Origin: Rotaria sp. Silwood1
Lineage: Eukaryota; Rotifera; Eurotatoria; Philodinida; Philodinidae
Direction: 5' to 3'
DNA: 64,000 bases
Assembly: GCA_905250075.1 (NCBI GenBank)
Contig: CAJNOP010000105.1
Span: forward strand, 468,118-532,117
Positions 41,301 to 53,611 of this stretch are shown piece after piece. The first letter of the stretch is position 1, and each line of letters starts with the position of its first letter. The notes under the pieces were generated by a model that was not told where the DNA came from, searched no databases, and saw only the letters and a list, made by a program, of their open reading frames with translations. The position numbers and the translations under genes are program-made.

Positions 41301-44300
41301 GGCATTGACATTCCTGAATCAACAGGACTTTCATACTATTTTATAAAAAAAACAGTAATTCATCAATTGATATTACCCTTTAAATACTAAAATAATCACT
41401 TACATAAGGTTGTTGTTGTATTCCTGTAGGAATTTGTGAAATACTTGGACTACGATAGTATTGACCACCTATCATTGGACTACTTCCACTACTTATCGAT
41501 GATAAATCAAAACAAGCATTCTATAAACATTTAACAAGAATCATTTACATCACATTCCTTTCTCTTTTTTTCTTAGCATAAATAGCTTACAATCATAATT
41601 TTAATATTACTTGGTGGTCTACCATCATTTGTTGTATATAAATTCAAATATAAACGAATAGCAACTTTCGCTAATGGAATTCCAACTATAGCTGGTTGAT
41701 TATTCGATCCAGGAATTATTGATGAATAATATGTATCATCAACATTTCTCAAAGGATTATATAATCGTAAACCATATCTTTGTACATTAGATTGTGGTCC
41801 AAGTGTAAGTGTATGAACATAGATATTAACTCGTAGATTAATGACTATCGTATGATAAGGATAGTGAAATGATGAAAATGAATAACCCTACGAAAAAAAA
41901 AGTATTGTTTGGATAGTAAAAGACTATAGAATATTTACTGTTGATTCCGATTGTGAGTTGATAATATCAGAGATGGGAGTTTGTTGTGGACTATTGATAT
42001 GAAATATATTTTGTACATTGATATTGCCAACAATTTGAAGATTATTATAACAAAAATAGTTTGCTGGAACTTGTGATGTCGTCATTGGTAGTAAACCATT
42101 GAATACAAGTGATGGTGACTACAAAAATAAAATAGTTTTTTAAACTGCTTCTAGAATTATTGAAAAGATATTCTGATAATTGTTTAAAGTAAATATAATT
42201 CCAGCTCATTGCTACATGAAAGCAGATGCTCTACTTTCAATCAGTAATAAGTAAGTATCAGTTTAACGTACTGAGACAGCATCAGTTGAGTACGGTTTGT
42301 TTGAAAGATCACCAGATACCTGTAAATGTTAATCAATTGGAAAATTTATAATATGCAAAGATGATAAACATCTTACACTCAGATCAATTGTAGCAACAAG
42401 TGCTGGCGATTTTGCTTGCATATCGTTTAATTCATCTTGATTATTAATCTAAAGCAAACGAAATATTCACAATAACCTTCTTATAGAACTCTCACTGCCA
42501 AAGACGTATCAACATTATCTACCATTTGGACTACTGGTACTTGAGAAAGGATTTGTAGTGAAGGTGAACTTTCTTCGGCTCCCTATTGAAACTTGAGGAT
42601 AGAAGAGCAAATAAAAAACAAAAGACAACATACACGAGTTTCTGATGGTACATATCCAGAATCACTACTACTAACCTGAAAACCACATATTAAAAATCTA
42701 TACAGTGATCTGTAGTTAACTGATATCGATGTAACTTACACTAACATCTACTGTTTCAACAAGAGAATCGGAGGGTTTACGTACACTCGTTGGTTCTTGA
42801 GCTTCATAAGTCTATGAAAAAAAAGAACACATCCTTAAGCTTGATTGAGTATCGAACTTACAATAGATGGTATGTGTGCTTCATCAACGACTATTGGCTG
42901 AGTTACAGGAGCAACATTAATCTATGAACGAAAATTTGAATTTATTATTCATTTTTTCACCTAATAACATATCTTTAACTTACACTAACATCGACAGTGT
43001 CTAGCTGACTTTGTGATGGTATCAAAGTATCCGACGCTACACTTGGATTAATGATCTATCAAAAACAAAGCTTTTTTGTTTCAAAACTATCAAATTTTAC
43101 TTCATCTTACTGTCTTAGGAACCAATGAAGATATTGAACCACCAACGTTAGCCTAAAATAAAACAATCTTTGTTTTTTTTTTTATGAAATCAAATAAATT
43201 TTCAACTTACATTAACATCAATTGTTCCAGTCAACAGATCGGATGAACTATCTGAATCAACAATCTAATATAGTAAAATTTTTCATAATTATTTCAACAA
43301 ATTTTATTCAAAAATATGATTACATACAATCGGATGTTTATGTTTTGGTGCTATACAATAACCCTAAAATAAAATATAAATAATTATAAATAAAATATCA
43401 ATAATTACTACATACAATATCTAATGTAACATCACTAGGTGGTAAACCATCATCAGTTGCATTAAGATATACTTCAAAAAATCTTGTTGGTTCTTTAGCT
43501 AAAAAATTTTCAACAACAGGACTTTGTTCAACTTTTGAATGATAAGCATTATGTCTTCGTCCAGAATCATAATGAACCACAACATATAATAAAATAACAT
43601 TACTTGCTGGCACAGAAACATATTGTAAAAATACATATGGTATCATTCGTATTTGTAATATATATGTATCCATTTTAGGAAAATCAATACCATCACTATC
43701 AGGATCAACATTACGATTAATACGTTGATCAATTATAAAATATGATGCATTAGCTACTCGAATCCATTCAACATTTGGATGACCATAAAGTGGACCACCT
43801 GCTGTACAATTGACTGCTAATGAATCATCATATTCACCTATCGGTTGATTACGATCATCCTCTTTTAATAGAAAAAAAAACAAAAGATATTTAAAAAAAA
43901 AAACAATCTTGAACGTTTTTTTTCAAACCTGGTATTATGTCCTAAAATATACAAAAAAATATATATTAAATTATGAATTTTTAAGAAAATATCGTAAGAT
44001 TGATCAAAGTTTAAATGGATTTGAGCGCATGTCTTACTAACGAGGGAATACTTTTAACTAATCAATCATTTTTTTTCTATGAAAGCTAGGAAAAGTGTCT
44101 TGAAACTTTCATAGACTAGTTTCTCAGGATAATACATATTTTGACAAAATCATTTTTGATCTATTCCGATTATAGAACATATCGATTTGTTTTTTTTTCT
44201 TTTTCAAAAGTGAGTGTTAAGTAAAATAATATAATCTTTAAAAAAAAAATTTCACATTGAAATGTTGATATATATCTGCTGTATAAAACAATTTTAGACG

Positions 44301-45296
44301 AAAATTTTGTAAGTTTATTTAGTCGTTTCCAATTCCCTCATGAATCAGATTTAAATTTGAATAAAATAATTTTAATTTATTCTAAATATTCAATGAATAG
44401 AATTTCAGAATCTTTATTTAATCATTTAACTTACAGATGCAAAATCAACAGGTACAGCAGTTTCATCAGGCTGAGAAAAAAAAAAATAAAGTATCTATTT
44501 CAAAAATTTGATAAAATTCTTTGCTTACTTCATCATCTTTAGATTGATCATCTTGATTTGAATATCCTGAAAATAAACAAAATAAACTACGGCGGAACTG
44601 TATTTAGTAAGTAATTATATGATTTTATATATATATATTTACCATTAGTTCGATTTATTTTTTCCATTATACAATCAGGATCATCAAGCTCACTTTCAAT
44701 AGCATCATCATTTTCACTCACTACATAACGAACATTTCTTGAAAGAAGATTTTCATTATTCTATAAGCAAATAAAAAACTTCTTATATATATATATATAA
44801 ATACTAGAAAAGTAAAAATTTTAATTCTTACGAAAATCAAAATTGGTATTTCAGAATTTTTTTCAATATAATATTCTGGTAAAGAAGTAAAATTAGCTAT
44901 AGCTAATGGAATAATTTTTCCTATATCATATGAATTAATTATCATAGTTATAGATGGTTGTTGAGTAGCATCAATTACAGGTAGTATACAAGTATGAAAT
45001 CTTGAAAATTGATTAAAATCTTCAAATAAAAATGCTGGTGGTTGACACCAAAATTTTATTGACATTATATCAGATTGTATTTGTAATGATAATTCAACAA
45101 GACATAATCTATATTGATTATTTTCACAATTAATTGATGTACGTTTATCATAATATAATTCAGTTGTTATTGTAAAATTTTTATTGATTATTTGTTTATC
45201 ATTATAATTAAATGTTAAATAAAAAGGTGATTTTTCCATAAAAATAAATTTCATTAAAGAAAAAAGAAAGATAAATAATAAATAAAAAGAAATCAT
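29328..45296 (-). CDS. Very large modular secreted protein gene, dozens of exons
   Basis: Coding exons can be followed on the minus strand over 16 kb, with GT/AG sites and introns mostly of 50-100 nt. The first exon (44832-45296) opens with a signal peptide (MISFYLLFIFLFSLMKFIF). The N-terminal half carries repeated beta-rich modules, each about 100-150 residues long and starting near a Cys. They have a YI/YE hydrophobic strand, an SNV-like turn and a final T.DG.PP..I signature. Clear copies lie at 43398-43872, 41591-41887, 39933-40229, 38162-38458, 36787-37242 and 36051-36467, with the N-terminal exon as a looser relative. The C-terminal half is rich in Pro, Gln, Ser and Ile and is built of alternating short and long repeat exons. 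The last exon (29328-29555) has CNCQCP, a basic RRKRR stretch, a run of Asp, and the stop at 29328-29330. No transmembrane segment follows the signal, so the product is probably extracellular. The family is unknown. Exon chaining is by eye, and two adjacent genes instead of one cannot be excluded. Confidence 0.7.
31657..33978 (-). repeat. Mini-exon repeat array in the large gene
   Basis: Exons of about 60 nt encode variants of IQSAPQATIVTLPSPVIDAP, at about 31657-31713, 32193-32251, 32578-32638, 32911-32970, 33540-33599 and 33918-33978. They alternate with longer exons rich in Gln and Ile, of the type TISIVEKP...QQQ...ISPA...IRTIFS. All are separated by introns of about 50-100 nt. The exon-intron unit has clearly been duplicated repeatedly, preserving frame. 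Confidence 0.75.
34757..34766. other. Assembly gap (10 N)
   Basis: Ten undetermined bases interrupt an exon of the large minus-strand gene. Any frame call across this point is uncertain, and the true gap size may differ. Confidence 0.99.
37917..42118 (-). repeat. Three near-identical copies of a two-exon module
   Basis: A segment of about 720 bp containing a 297-nt exon (38162-38458, 39933-40229, 41591-41887) and the next upstream exon (about 38508-38688, 40281-40461, 41948-42119) occurs three times with only scattered differences, introns included. The 297-nt exon ends in YTTNDGRPPSNIKIMI. Copies 1 and 3 also share further sequence to the left (near 37810-37990 and 41250-41410). Intron conservation points to recent tandem duplication or ongoing gene conversion. 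Confidence 0.85.
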
Positions 45297-46829
45297 AATT
45301 GAAGAATATTTTTTTTATGTACAATAATAGAATTTATTGATCTTTAACATATTATTTTATGTGTAACTTATAGAAAACAATACATGTTGCAATTCAATAA
45401 GATTAAAGTAGACGAAATACTTTCTTTTTTTTTTTGTTTTTCTTATTCTGTATTTTAATCGAACGAAAATATTTGGTTAATGTTTTCTGTTTTGAATCAA
45501 TTCCATATGATTGTTATTTAGTACGTTTTTCTTGACATTCATTCGTTATAAATGAATTAGAACATATGTATTAAATTAAATTGTTTCTTTTTTTTGGTCG
45601 GATATTAATCTAATAAATACTTTTTGATTAAATATTTACGAAGAATGTTATTCTGGATTTTAGTATTCATTTTTGAATAAAAACTGATTAGACTTGTTTT
45701 TATTTCAAAATTTACTAAATAGAAAATTAGAATTCTTGCTATATACTATCGAATGATGTTTTCAGTCTATTGCAACGTTCTCAGCTATTGTTTTTCTATG
45801 TTGTCAAATCTCCTAATACAGAAGAAATGAAAAAAAAAAAGAACATTAAATAGAAATGTATAGAATGAAAGCAGAAAAAGAAAATGAAAATTAAATTATT
45901 GTAGTAGCAAAGCAGTATTTCTCAAAAAAAAAGTAGCAACCTGAAGAGAAGCCAACGATCGCTGGATACATATTTCTAGCAATAGAAGCAGGCGCGTTAG
46001 TAATAATAGGGTTTTGATAATTCTCGAACTTTCTAGAATCTTTCAAAGCATTCTATGAATCTGAGATTTTTACCTAGCCTAGAGTGTGGCGTGAACGTAT
46101 CTATGCTTAACACAAACTACATCCTGTATAGATACTGGTTGTTTGAAAATTAAAGCTAAATGCGCTTTTAAAACAAACATTGAAACCTTTTTTTTTTTTG
46201 TTGAAAATACGCATAAAAGTGTATCTTTTTATTTTAAAAAATTGCGTCTAGACGCGTGTTTTCTAATGACAATGTATTTAAGACCGTGTTTTAGATACAA
46301 TCAATTGACATGGGCTAATCATTCAATTTACAATAATTTTCCTGTCAGAATTTTAAGAATGTTTTCAGTCGTCCTTTTAGCAAATCATTTTTGATTATGA
46401 GTATTAGTTTTAAGTTTCAATGAACCAGTGGGATTAAGTCTGTCCATGTAGCTCGTACACATTCAAGTTTCCTAGTTTTTGCTTTCTTATCAATGTCTGT
46501 GTCATAATCGAGCATTTGTTCTTGTTACTAATTTGACACAAAATTTATCTATTAACTCATACGAATAACACATTTTTATTGAAGAAGTTATCCTTGATAT
46601 GTTCGATCTTCTGTTAAGGTTCTAAATGATAAAAAAAAGGAAAAAAAGAAATTTAACTTGCAATACTGCATTATGAAAAATGACGAAACAAAAATAATGT
46701 TCACTTGGATTTTTTCTATTCTTCCTTATCTTGTCAAAGGAAAAAAAAAATAAAACTTCAGCATATAGACGATACAAAGCCACCATTTTATTAACAAATT
46801 TGTTCAATACTTAAAGATGACATATTCCT
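45297..46829. other. Upstream flank of the large gene, no gene recognised
   Basis: AT-rich with homopolymer runs. It probably contains the promoter of the minus-strand gene. Open frames here (for example 46143-46394) show no domain. Confidence 0.4.
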
Positions 46830-47490
46830 CGAAGAAAATTGACTTCGACCAATTTCTCTTCTTCCTAATGTAGGGAAGTGGTTCCAACGCTATACTCACG
46901 AGCAAATACAAGATCGATGTAAAGCTAAAAGAATATTCACTGATAAACAATCAGGTTTCACACCAAATAGCCGTTTATAATATAAATCTGCAGTATTGTC
47001 AATCTGTGAAGATTTATGTGTGACTGTAGCAGTCAATAAGCGTTTCGTCTGATTAATTTTTGTTGATTTGTGTCTCATTTTTTAATAAAATATGGTATCC
47101 TGCCTTAATAGCTATTTTTACTTGAATTGAATATACCTTTTACCATTGCTAAAATGGATATATCGACAGCTTTAAGATCGATCTATGGCTATATATATAT
47201 CACGGAGAATCGATCTAAAACTATCAGAATACATATAGTTGCTCGACAAGGTCCAGTTTTAGCAGCAACTCTTTTTAAACTTCATATTCACTTTCTATCA
47301 AAGTAGTATATTTTTTCCGAGTTTCCATGCATTTATTTGCCGATGATCTAGCTCTTCTTTTGAAAAGTAGATTAGAAAAGAAACTATCTCAAAATATAAC
47401 TGAATTAGAAGAACAACCTAAAATAGTAATGATTGCATTTTGCATCTTTTCAGATAATCATTTACTACTTGTTAAAACGTATACATAGTA
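46830..47490 (+). pseudogene. Remnant of a non-LTR reverse transcriptase
   Basis: Reading the plus strand through stops and shifts gives LRPISLLPNVGKWFQR, then FTDKQSGFTPNSRL, VARQGPVLAATLFKLHI and LFADDLALLLKSRLEKKL. These follow the order of conserved reverse-transcriptase blocks of LINEs (RPISLLP, QGFR-like, QGS.LSP.LF, YADD-like FADD). Several stops and frameshifts and the missing ends show a dead, eroded copy. It is far from, and probably unrelated to, the endonuclease fragment at 24-25 kb. Confidence 0.8.
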
Positions 47491-48028
47491 CGAGCAAATA
47501 GAAGTTGTATAACTTGAAGAAAATAAACCAACATGTAGTATATTTGCATGTATTGAACGAATCTTTAAGACATTTAATCTTTATTTTTTCAGTGATATCC
47601 ATTGAAAGAAAAGAATCAATTTTGATTACGAACCAATATACAACATTTATAAATTTACAAGTGTAATTCCATTTTAGGTAAGAGATCTGAAGTCTAATAT
47701 GACTTTTAGTTTGTACTAGAGACATGTTCTTAGTCGTGAATTTTCCTTAGAATTAAAAAAAAAAAGTAAATTGTGACTATTTTGGGATAAAATTTTTTTG
47801 CAAACAAAAAAATTTAAGAAAATTGCCAAAACATAAACAATATAGATATTTGTTATATTTCAAAAAAAATTTTTCATTTCATTCATTGGAGATCACAAAT
47901 AGAAACTTAGTACTATTCATTCGTTTTATTACTAACTATTCAACTGATGCAAAAAATGAGAATTAAATATGCAACAGTACAGCATAACATGTTGGTCTTA
48001 CTAGTTTGCATATTTTAGAGACTATAAA

Positions 48029-49493
48029 ATGGCATCATCATTTGAAAAAACTAAAGATGGTAGTGATAAAACACAAGAATTCTCGAATCAATGAAGAAAG
48101 AAGATATTGAAGGACAGCGAAAAGAACTTCGGGATTATGTTGCTGTTCACGATGTATCAGGTTACAAGCAATTCCTAGATAATCATTTGAATCAATGGAT
48201 GAAATATCCCACTACGAATTGCTGTTACTGGTTCATCCGGACATGGTAAGTAACAGACAAGATCATTACATTATAATAAAGGGAAATAAGCAAGGAAAGT
48301 CATGGATAATTAGTCTTTTTTTTTCAATCTCATGCAAATAAATGACTGTACCATCCATAGCATGAGCTGAGTCACATATCTAAATCCTTCATATGTCAAT
48401 ACTGATTGAAAAACTAACGAAGCTTCCTATGTACTAAAACAAATACTAATCATAAACATTCATTCTAATTACATCTTTCTTTTTCGAAGGGAAATCCAGT
48501 TTGATTAACACGTTACGTGGTTTAAAATCAAAATCACCGGGTGCAGCTAAAGTTGACGTAGTCGAATGTACAAATACTATGACAGAATATCCTGATCCAA
48601 AACATCCGAATTTGATTTATTATAATCTACCAGGTGTCAGAATGCCATCTTATCCACGTGATCAATATTTTGAAATTATTAAAAAACAAACGAAAGATGG
48701 TGTTGACATACGTGATTTTGATTTCTTTCTAATTGTTTCGGCTTCACGTTTCACAGAAAATGACATATGGTTAGCTGAACAAATGCAAAAGTTTGGCTAA
48801 GAATTCTATTTTTTACGCACAAAGTCGATATCGATCTTGAAAATGACTTCAAAGATTATCCTGATGATTATAATGAATCAACTGTGTTATTTAATCAGTA
48901 CAAAGTTTACTGATAATGAAAAATGGGATTTTCCATTGATGATTAAGTCATTGATATGTGACCATCCTGATTTGAAGCATAATGCCATTGTTATATCGAT
49001 TACAGTCAATTGTAAAGATGTTATACGTGAAAAAGCTAAAATATTACGTCAACAGATATGGAAAGTAGCTCTAGTAAATGGTCTAATCGGTGCAATACCC
49101 ATACCAGGTGTATCTACTGCTACAGGACTAGCAACGTCCACAATGATGTTGAAGTATTATAAAGAATGTCTAGGACTGGACACTGAATCGCTGGATACAT
49201 TGACTAAACAATATAACACTACAAGTGACAAAATACTGGAACAGTTAAACAACACCTTATGGATGGAATTTTTTCCTTTGAGCTTTACAAATTTCATTTT
49301 AGCTCAATCGAGTGGAGAAATAGTTAAAAACGGAGCAAAAGAAGCAATAAAAGTCATCGCCACTTGTGGTATTGCAGGTGCTTGTATTAATTCTGCTAGT
49401 TCAGCTTATCAACTTCATGCTATGATAAGTAATTTGGAAGAAGCAGCATTGTTTGTATTAGATAATGTAGCAAGACAATCGAAGCAACATTGA
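48029..49493 (+). pseudogene. IRG-type (interferon-inducible-like) GTPase, broken
   Basis: IRG GTPases act on intracellular membranes, in vertebrates in cell-autonomous immunity; the role in invertebrates is unclear. Exon 1 (48029-48245) and exon 2 (from 48490) join to give the P-loop GSSGHGKSS, then LPGV (switch II, with Asn where IRG proteins usually have Asp), FYFLRTK plus VDIDLENDF (the TKxD nucleotide motif, split by a shift), and a C-terminal helical part with WDFP and IPIPGVSTATGLATS. The frame is broken at several places: near 48085, near 48215, a TAA at about 48798, near 48829 and near 48885. Five lesions within one gene argue for a pseudogene, not isolated sequencing errors, although the last 218 codons remain open. 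The intron is 244 nt. Confidence 0.75.
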
Positions 49494-50828
49494 AACTCAT
49501 GATTTCCTTCTCTATACAGCATGTTTCACTGATTTTTGTTAGTTTTCTTCAGTTTAATATAGTTTTAAAAAACTTCAGTTTTTTATTATTATGTAGCTGG
49601 ATGCAGCGTGTCTTCTCATTTGTTAGCATAAACTCGACATAAAAACTATTAAACTTCAATTTCGTTTATTTTTTTCAATTTGAATTATTCACATAGAGCA
49701 CAATCTTAGGTGTCAAGTTTTCATTGTTTAAATTCCTAAAAATTCACTTATATTAGTTTTAAAGAAACATATTGCATGACTTAAATTATTTTTTAAGAAC
49801 TAACTGAAAATTTCAAATTTTTGTTTTTTGAATTTTCAATAAATTTACTTATAAAAACTGTCGTAATCCTTATATCTTCAGTTTTACTTTTAACGAGCTG
49901 TAATTTATAGAGTTCACCAGAAATAATTGTTAGTGTTATGAGCTTTTTTTTAATTTGAACATACCATTGTCATTATCACATGGAATCAAAATCAGATGGA
50001 CACAAACCAATTCTGGTACAAAGCAATTATATAAAAAAATTAAAATATAGAAAATGACATTAAAAAAAACACGGATTTAAAGTATGAATGTTGATGAGAG
50101 GTTTCTCTTCACGAATACAATCCCGTCTACTCACTTTACATATGTAATCAAAATTGAATTATTACTATAGATTCCGATCAAACCTCTTTGAAACGTCGCT
50201 TTGACTTTAGTTAAAATTCTTCTTATTCAAACATAAAACGATGATCTTTATTTCGTACATTATGAATTTCTACAAATTACCTAGTATTTTTTCTTAAAAT
50301 AAAATAAAAAAGTTTTTTTATTAAAGTTTTTCACAATGATTTATTTGCTATGGACTATCTCATTCATGAAATCTTTAAAATTTAACTAAATTAGTTTTAA
50401 TTCGATTGATTTTTGTATCTTAGCCAAAAGTTTAATAAATGTACAAAAGGAACAGTCATATGAACGAACATACGATATGAATCTTCAATTGACTGAAATC
50501 TGAAGTACATAAAAATAATAATCATATACACATACTTCAAATAAATCATTTATAATAATAATCAAAATAATTCAAAGATTCTTTTTTTAATTAAATACAC
50601 ACAAATACAAATTCCAGCAAATGTTTTATACTTATATAAATTAAAAATGATAACAAAGGGAAAAAAAAATTGTAAATAATAATTATCACACGAACATATA
50701 TATATATATATATACTTAATATTGTCAAATTAATGGAAATAAAAACAAAACAAAAACCAATAAAAGAATTTCAAATCTACAGATAAGACATTCATTCTCA
50801 CATTAGAATAAAAAACAAAAAAAAAAAA
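49494..50828. other. Intergenic, no gene recognised
   Basis: AT-rich sequence between the IRG pseudogene and the 3' end of the CAP-Gly gene, with an AT dinucleotide run near 50697-50714. No supported feature. Confidence 0.45.
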
Positions 50829-53576
50829 TCACCGATTTAAAATACAGTTCAATGATAATGATCGTGTAAGATGTCCTTTCTCACGAATAGTTGGTATAAT
50901 TATTGATGAAAAACTATGTGCTCGATTGTTTAGTCTTTGTATCGAATAAGAATTAATGTTCGATTTTAATGTTGGTGTTAATGACATTGATATAGATCGT
51001 TGACGTAAACTATAAATTAAAGTTTCATTTTCAAATATTAATTGTTGTTTATCTCGTTCTAATTGTGCTATTTGTTCTTTTAATTGATCACGTTCAACAA
51101 CAACAGCTCTAGAAAATATAATAAATATTGTATTGTTAAAAAAAAAATATTCAATTTTTTTTTTTTTTTTTTGAAGTTAAATATAAAAACTTCTGTTACA
51201 TAATAAAAGATTTAGTCAATGATATTGCATATTTGATTTCTTATTTTAATTTTGAAGTATATACATATAATGCAAATATTTAATATAAGCAAAATAATAA
51301 GAAAGAGTTATGACATAGATAAGCATAATATACTTAATTTGATAATTGAATACTAACAATAATAAAATATTCAATAGAATCAAAACTTTCAATATTTGTA
51401 TTATTGTTTCAATATCTTCAAAACAAAAATTTATACAATCGATTTTCGTTAATATTGTTATATATATCCCGAGAAATTACAGATACAATACTTTGATATC
51501 TACTATATAGACATTTCATTTATTAATACTATATTTCTGATTTCCATATCTAGTATACTCATAACAGATAGATTTCGATGAGTATCATCAAAGTTATTCC
51601 ACTCTTGAATGCTTTCCTATAGAAATTACTGAGTTTGCAACATCTAAAATAATTCTACTTTCTCAAATTTCAATTTAAACTAAAATCTATATTATATATG
51701 TATTTCTAACAAAATATTTGAATAGTTAAATAATGAATTTTAATTTACTTTTCATTCAATTGCCAATTTCGAAGAAGACATACAAGATCTTGATTTCGAT
51801 TTTCAGCCATATCAATACGTTTTTGTAATGCTAATTGATCTTCACGCTAGAAGCAACAAAAAAAAACACCGTTCAATAGAATATGAAAGCAAAAAAAAAA
51901 TCGAATTTAATTTATTTTTAATACTTGAAATACTTGTTCATTAAATTTAGTTCTTAATTGTGTCAATTCTTGACTTTTTATTTCAAGTACTGTTTGTAAA
52001 CTTGTTTTATCTTTTTCAAGTGTTTCAACACGACGTAATAATGGATCTGCATGTTCACTATTTGCCATTTCTTCCATAAATCTATCAACTTGTTCTTGTA
52101 ACGATACACAACGAGTTTCGAATTCATTTTTTTCATTCTATTCATCAAAAAAGAAAAAAAATGAACAATAACAAATGTATTTTATTTACTAATAATTTAT
52201 TCATCTGTTGTTGATATTCAAGAAATTTTTCCTTCGAATTTTCTTTTATTATATTAATTTGATTTTGATATTGTTCATTTAATGTAGCTAATTCATTTTT
52301 AAAAGATGATTGTGATTGTTCAATGAAAATCTAATCAATAAGTTCATATTTTTTTTTTTATGAATACAAAAAAAAAATGAATAGAAAATTCACTTTTAAT
52401 TGATTATGTGCTGTTTGAACTAATTAAACAAAAAATTAATAAATACAAAAAAATAATAACAACATACTTTTCAATAGTTTTAATTCATATTTTTGTTTTA
52501 TTTGTTCATTCTAACAAATAACAAAAGAATTAAAATCATCTCATTTAGTTTTTCAATATCATCTTACTTCTTCTATATAATATTGACTTAAAATATGCAT
52601 AAGATCACAATGATTAAGTAGTTGTTGATATTGTTTTTTTAAACGTTCATTAGTAACTTCAAGTGATTGACAAACAATTTTTTGACTATATTCAAATAAA
52701 AATAAAATAATTCATAAATATTTTCATTTGTCTATTTTTCTTTTTACATGATTAATTGATTATCAATTGCATCATCAAGACTATGATTAGAATCATTAAA
52801 TTTTTTATCTTGTAAAACAAAAAAAATATATTCGAAAATAAATAAAATAATAAAACATCAGAAATAATTCTTTTACCTAAATTAAAATCAATCGAATGAG
52901 ATACTCCTCGATGTGTACCTGATGTTGATTTTGAAGAATTTTTTGATTTATTTTTTTGTTTTGATGTTAAATCGGATCGACTACTAGCAACAGAAGTTGT
53001 TGGTGACAATGATTGGTTGAGTTCTAAATCGAACAAAATCGATCACAAGAATGATTTAAAAAAAAAAAAAAAAAAACTATACTCGATTGTGATCCTAATG
53101 AACTCGGTGAACTTAATTTATTCAAAGATGAAAGTGTTTTTTTAACTGGCATTAATGATGTCTTCGGAAGAATATTTTGACTACTTGTTAATGGTATAGA
53201 TGATTTTCGTTGGACATCTAAAAAAAAAAAGATAACAAAAATTTTATTTAATATTATCAATATTTTTCTAACCTTTTTTGACTCCTCCTGAAACAGGTGT
53301 TGGTATACTTGGTTTTCTCATATTAATATTAACTTTATTATCTTGTATGTTTATTTTAGATTTATTAATTGATTTCGTTGAACTAATTAATGATGTATTT
53401 GAATTTGAAAGTGATTTAGAATTTAATAGATTATTTTTAACAAATGTTATATTATCTTTAAAATCAAATGATAAATCTGTTTGAATAGATTTTGTTAGAT
53501 CAATTGTAGAAGATAAACAAGGAATCGGTTGTATTGGTTCACTCGTAACTGATTCATTAACACTTTCACTATCTAA

Positions 53577-53611
<35 letters not shown>

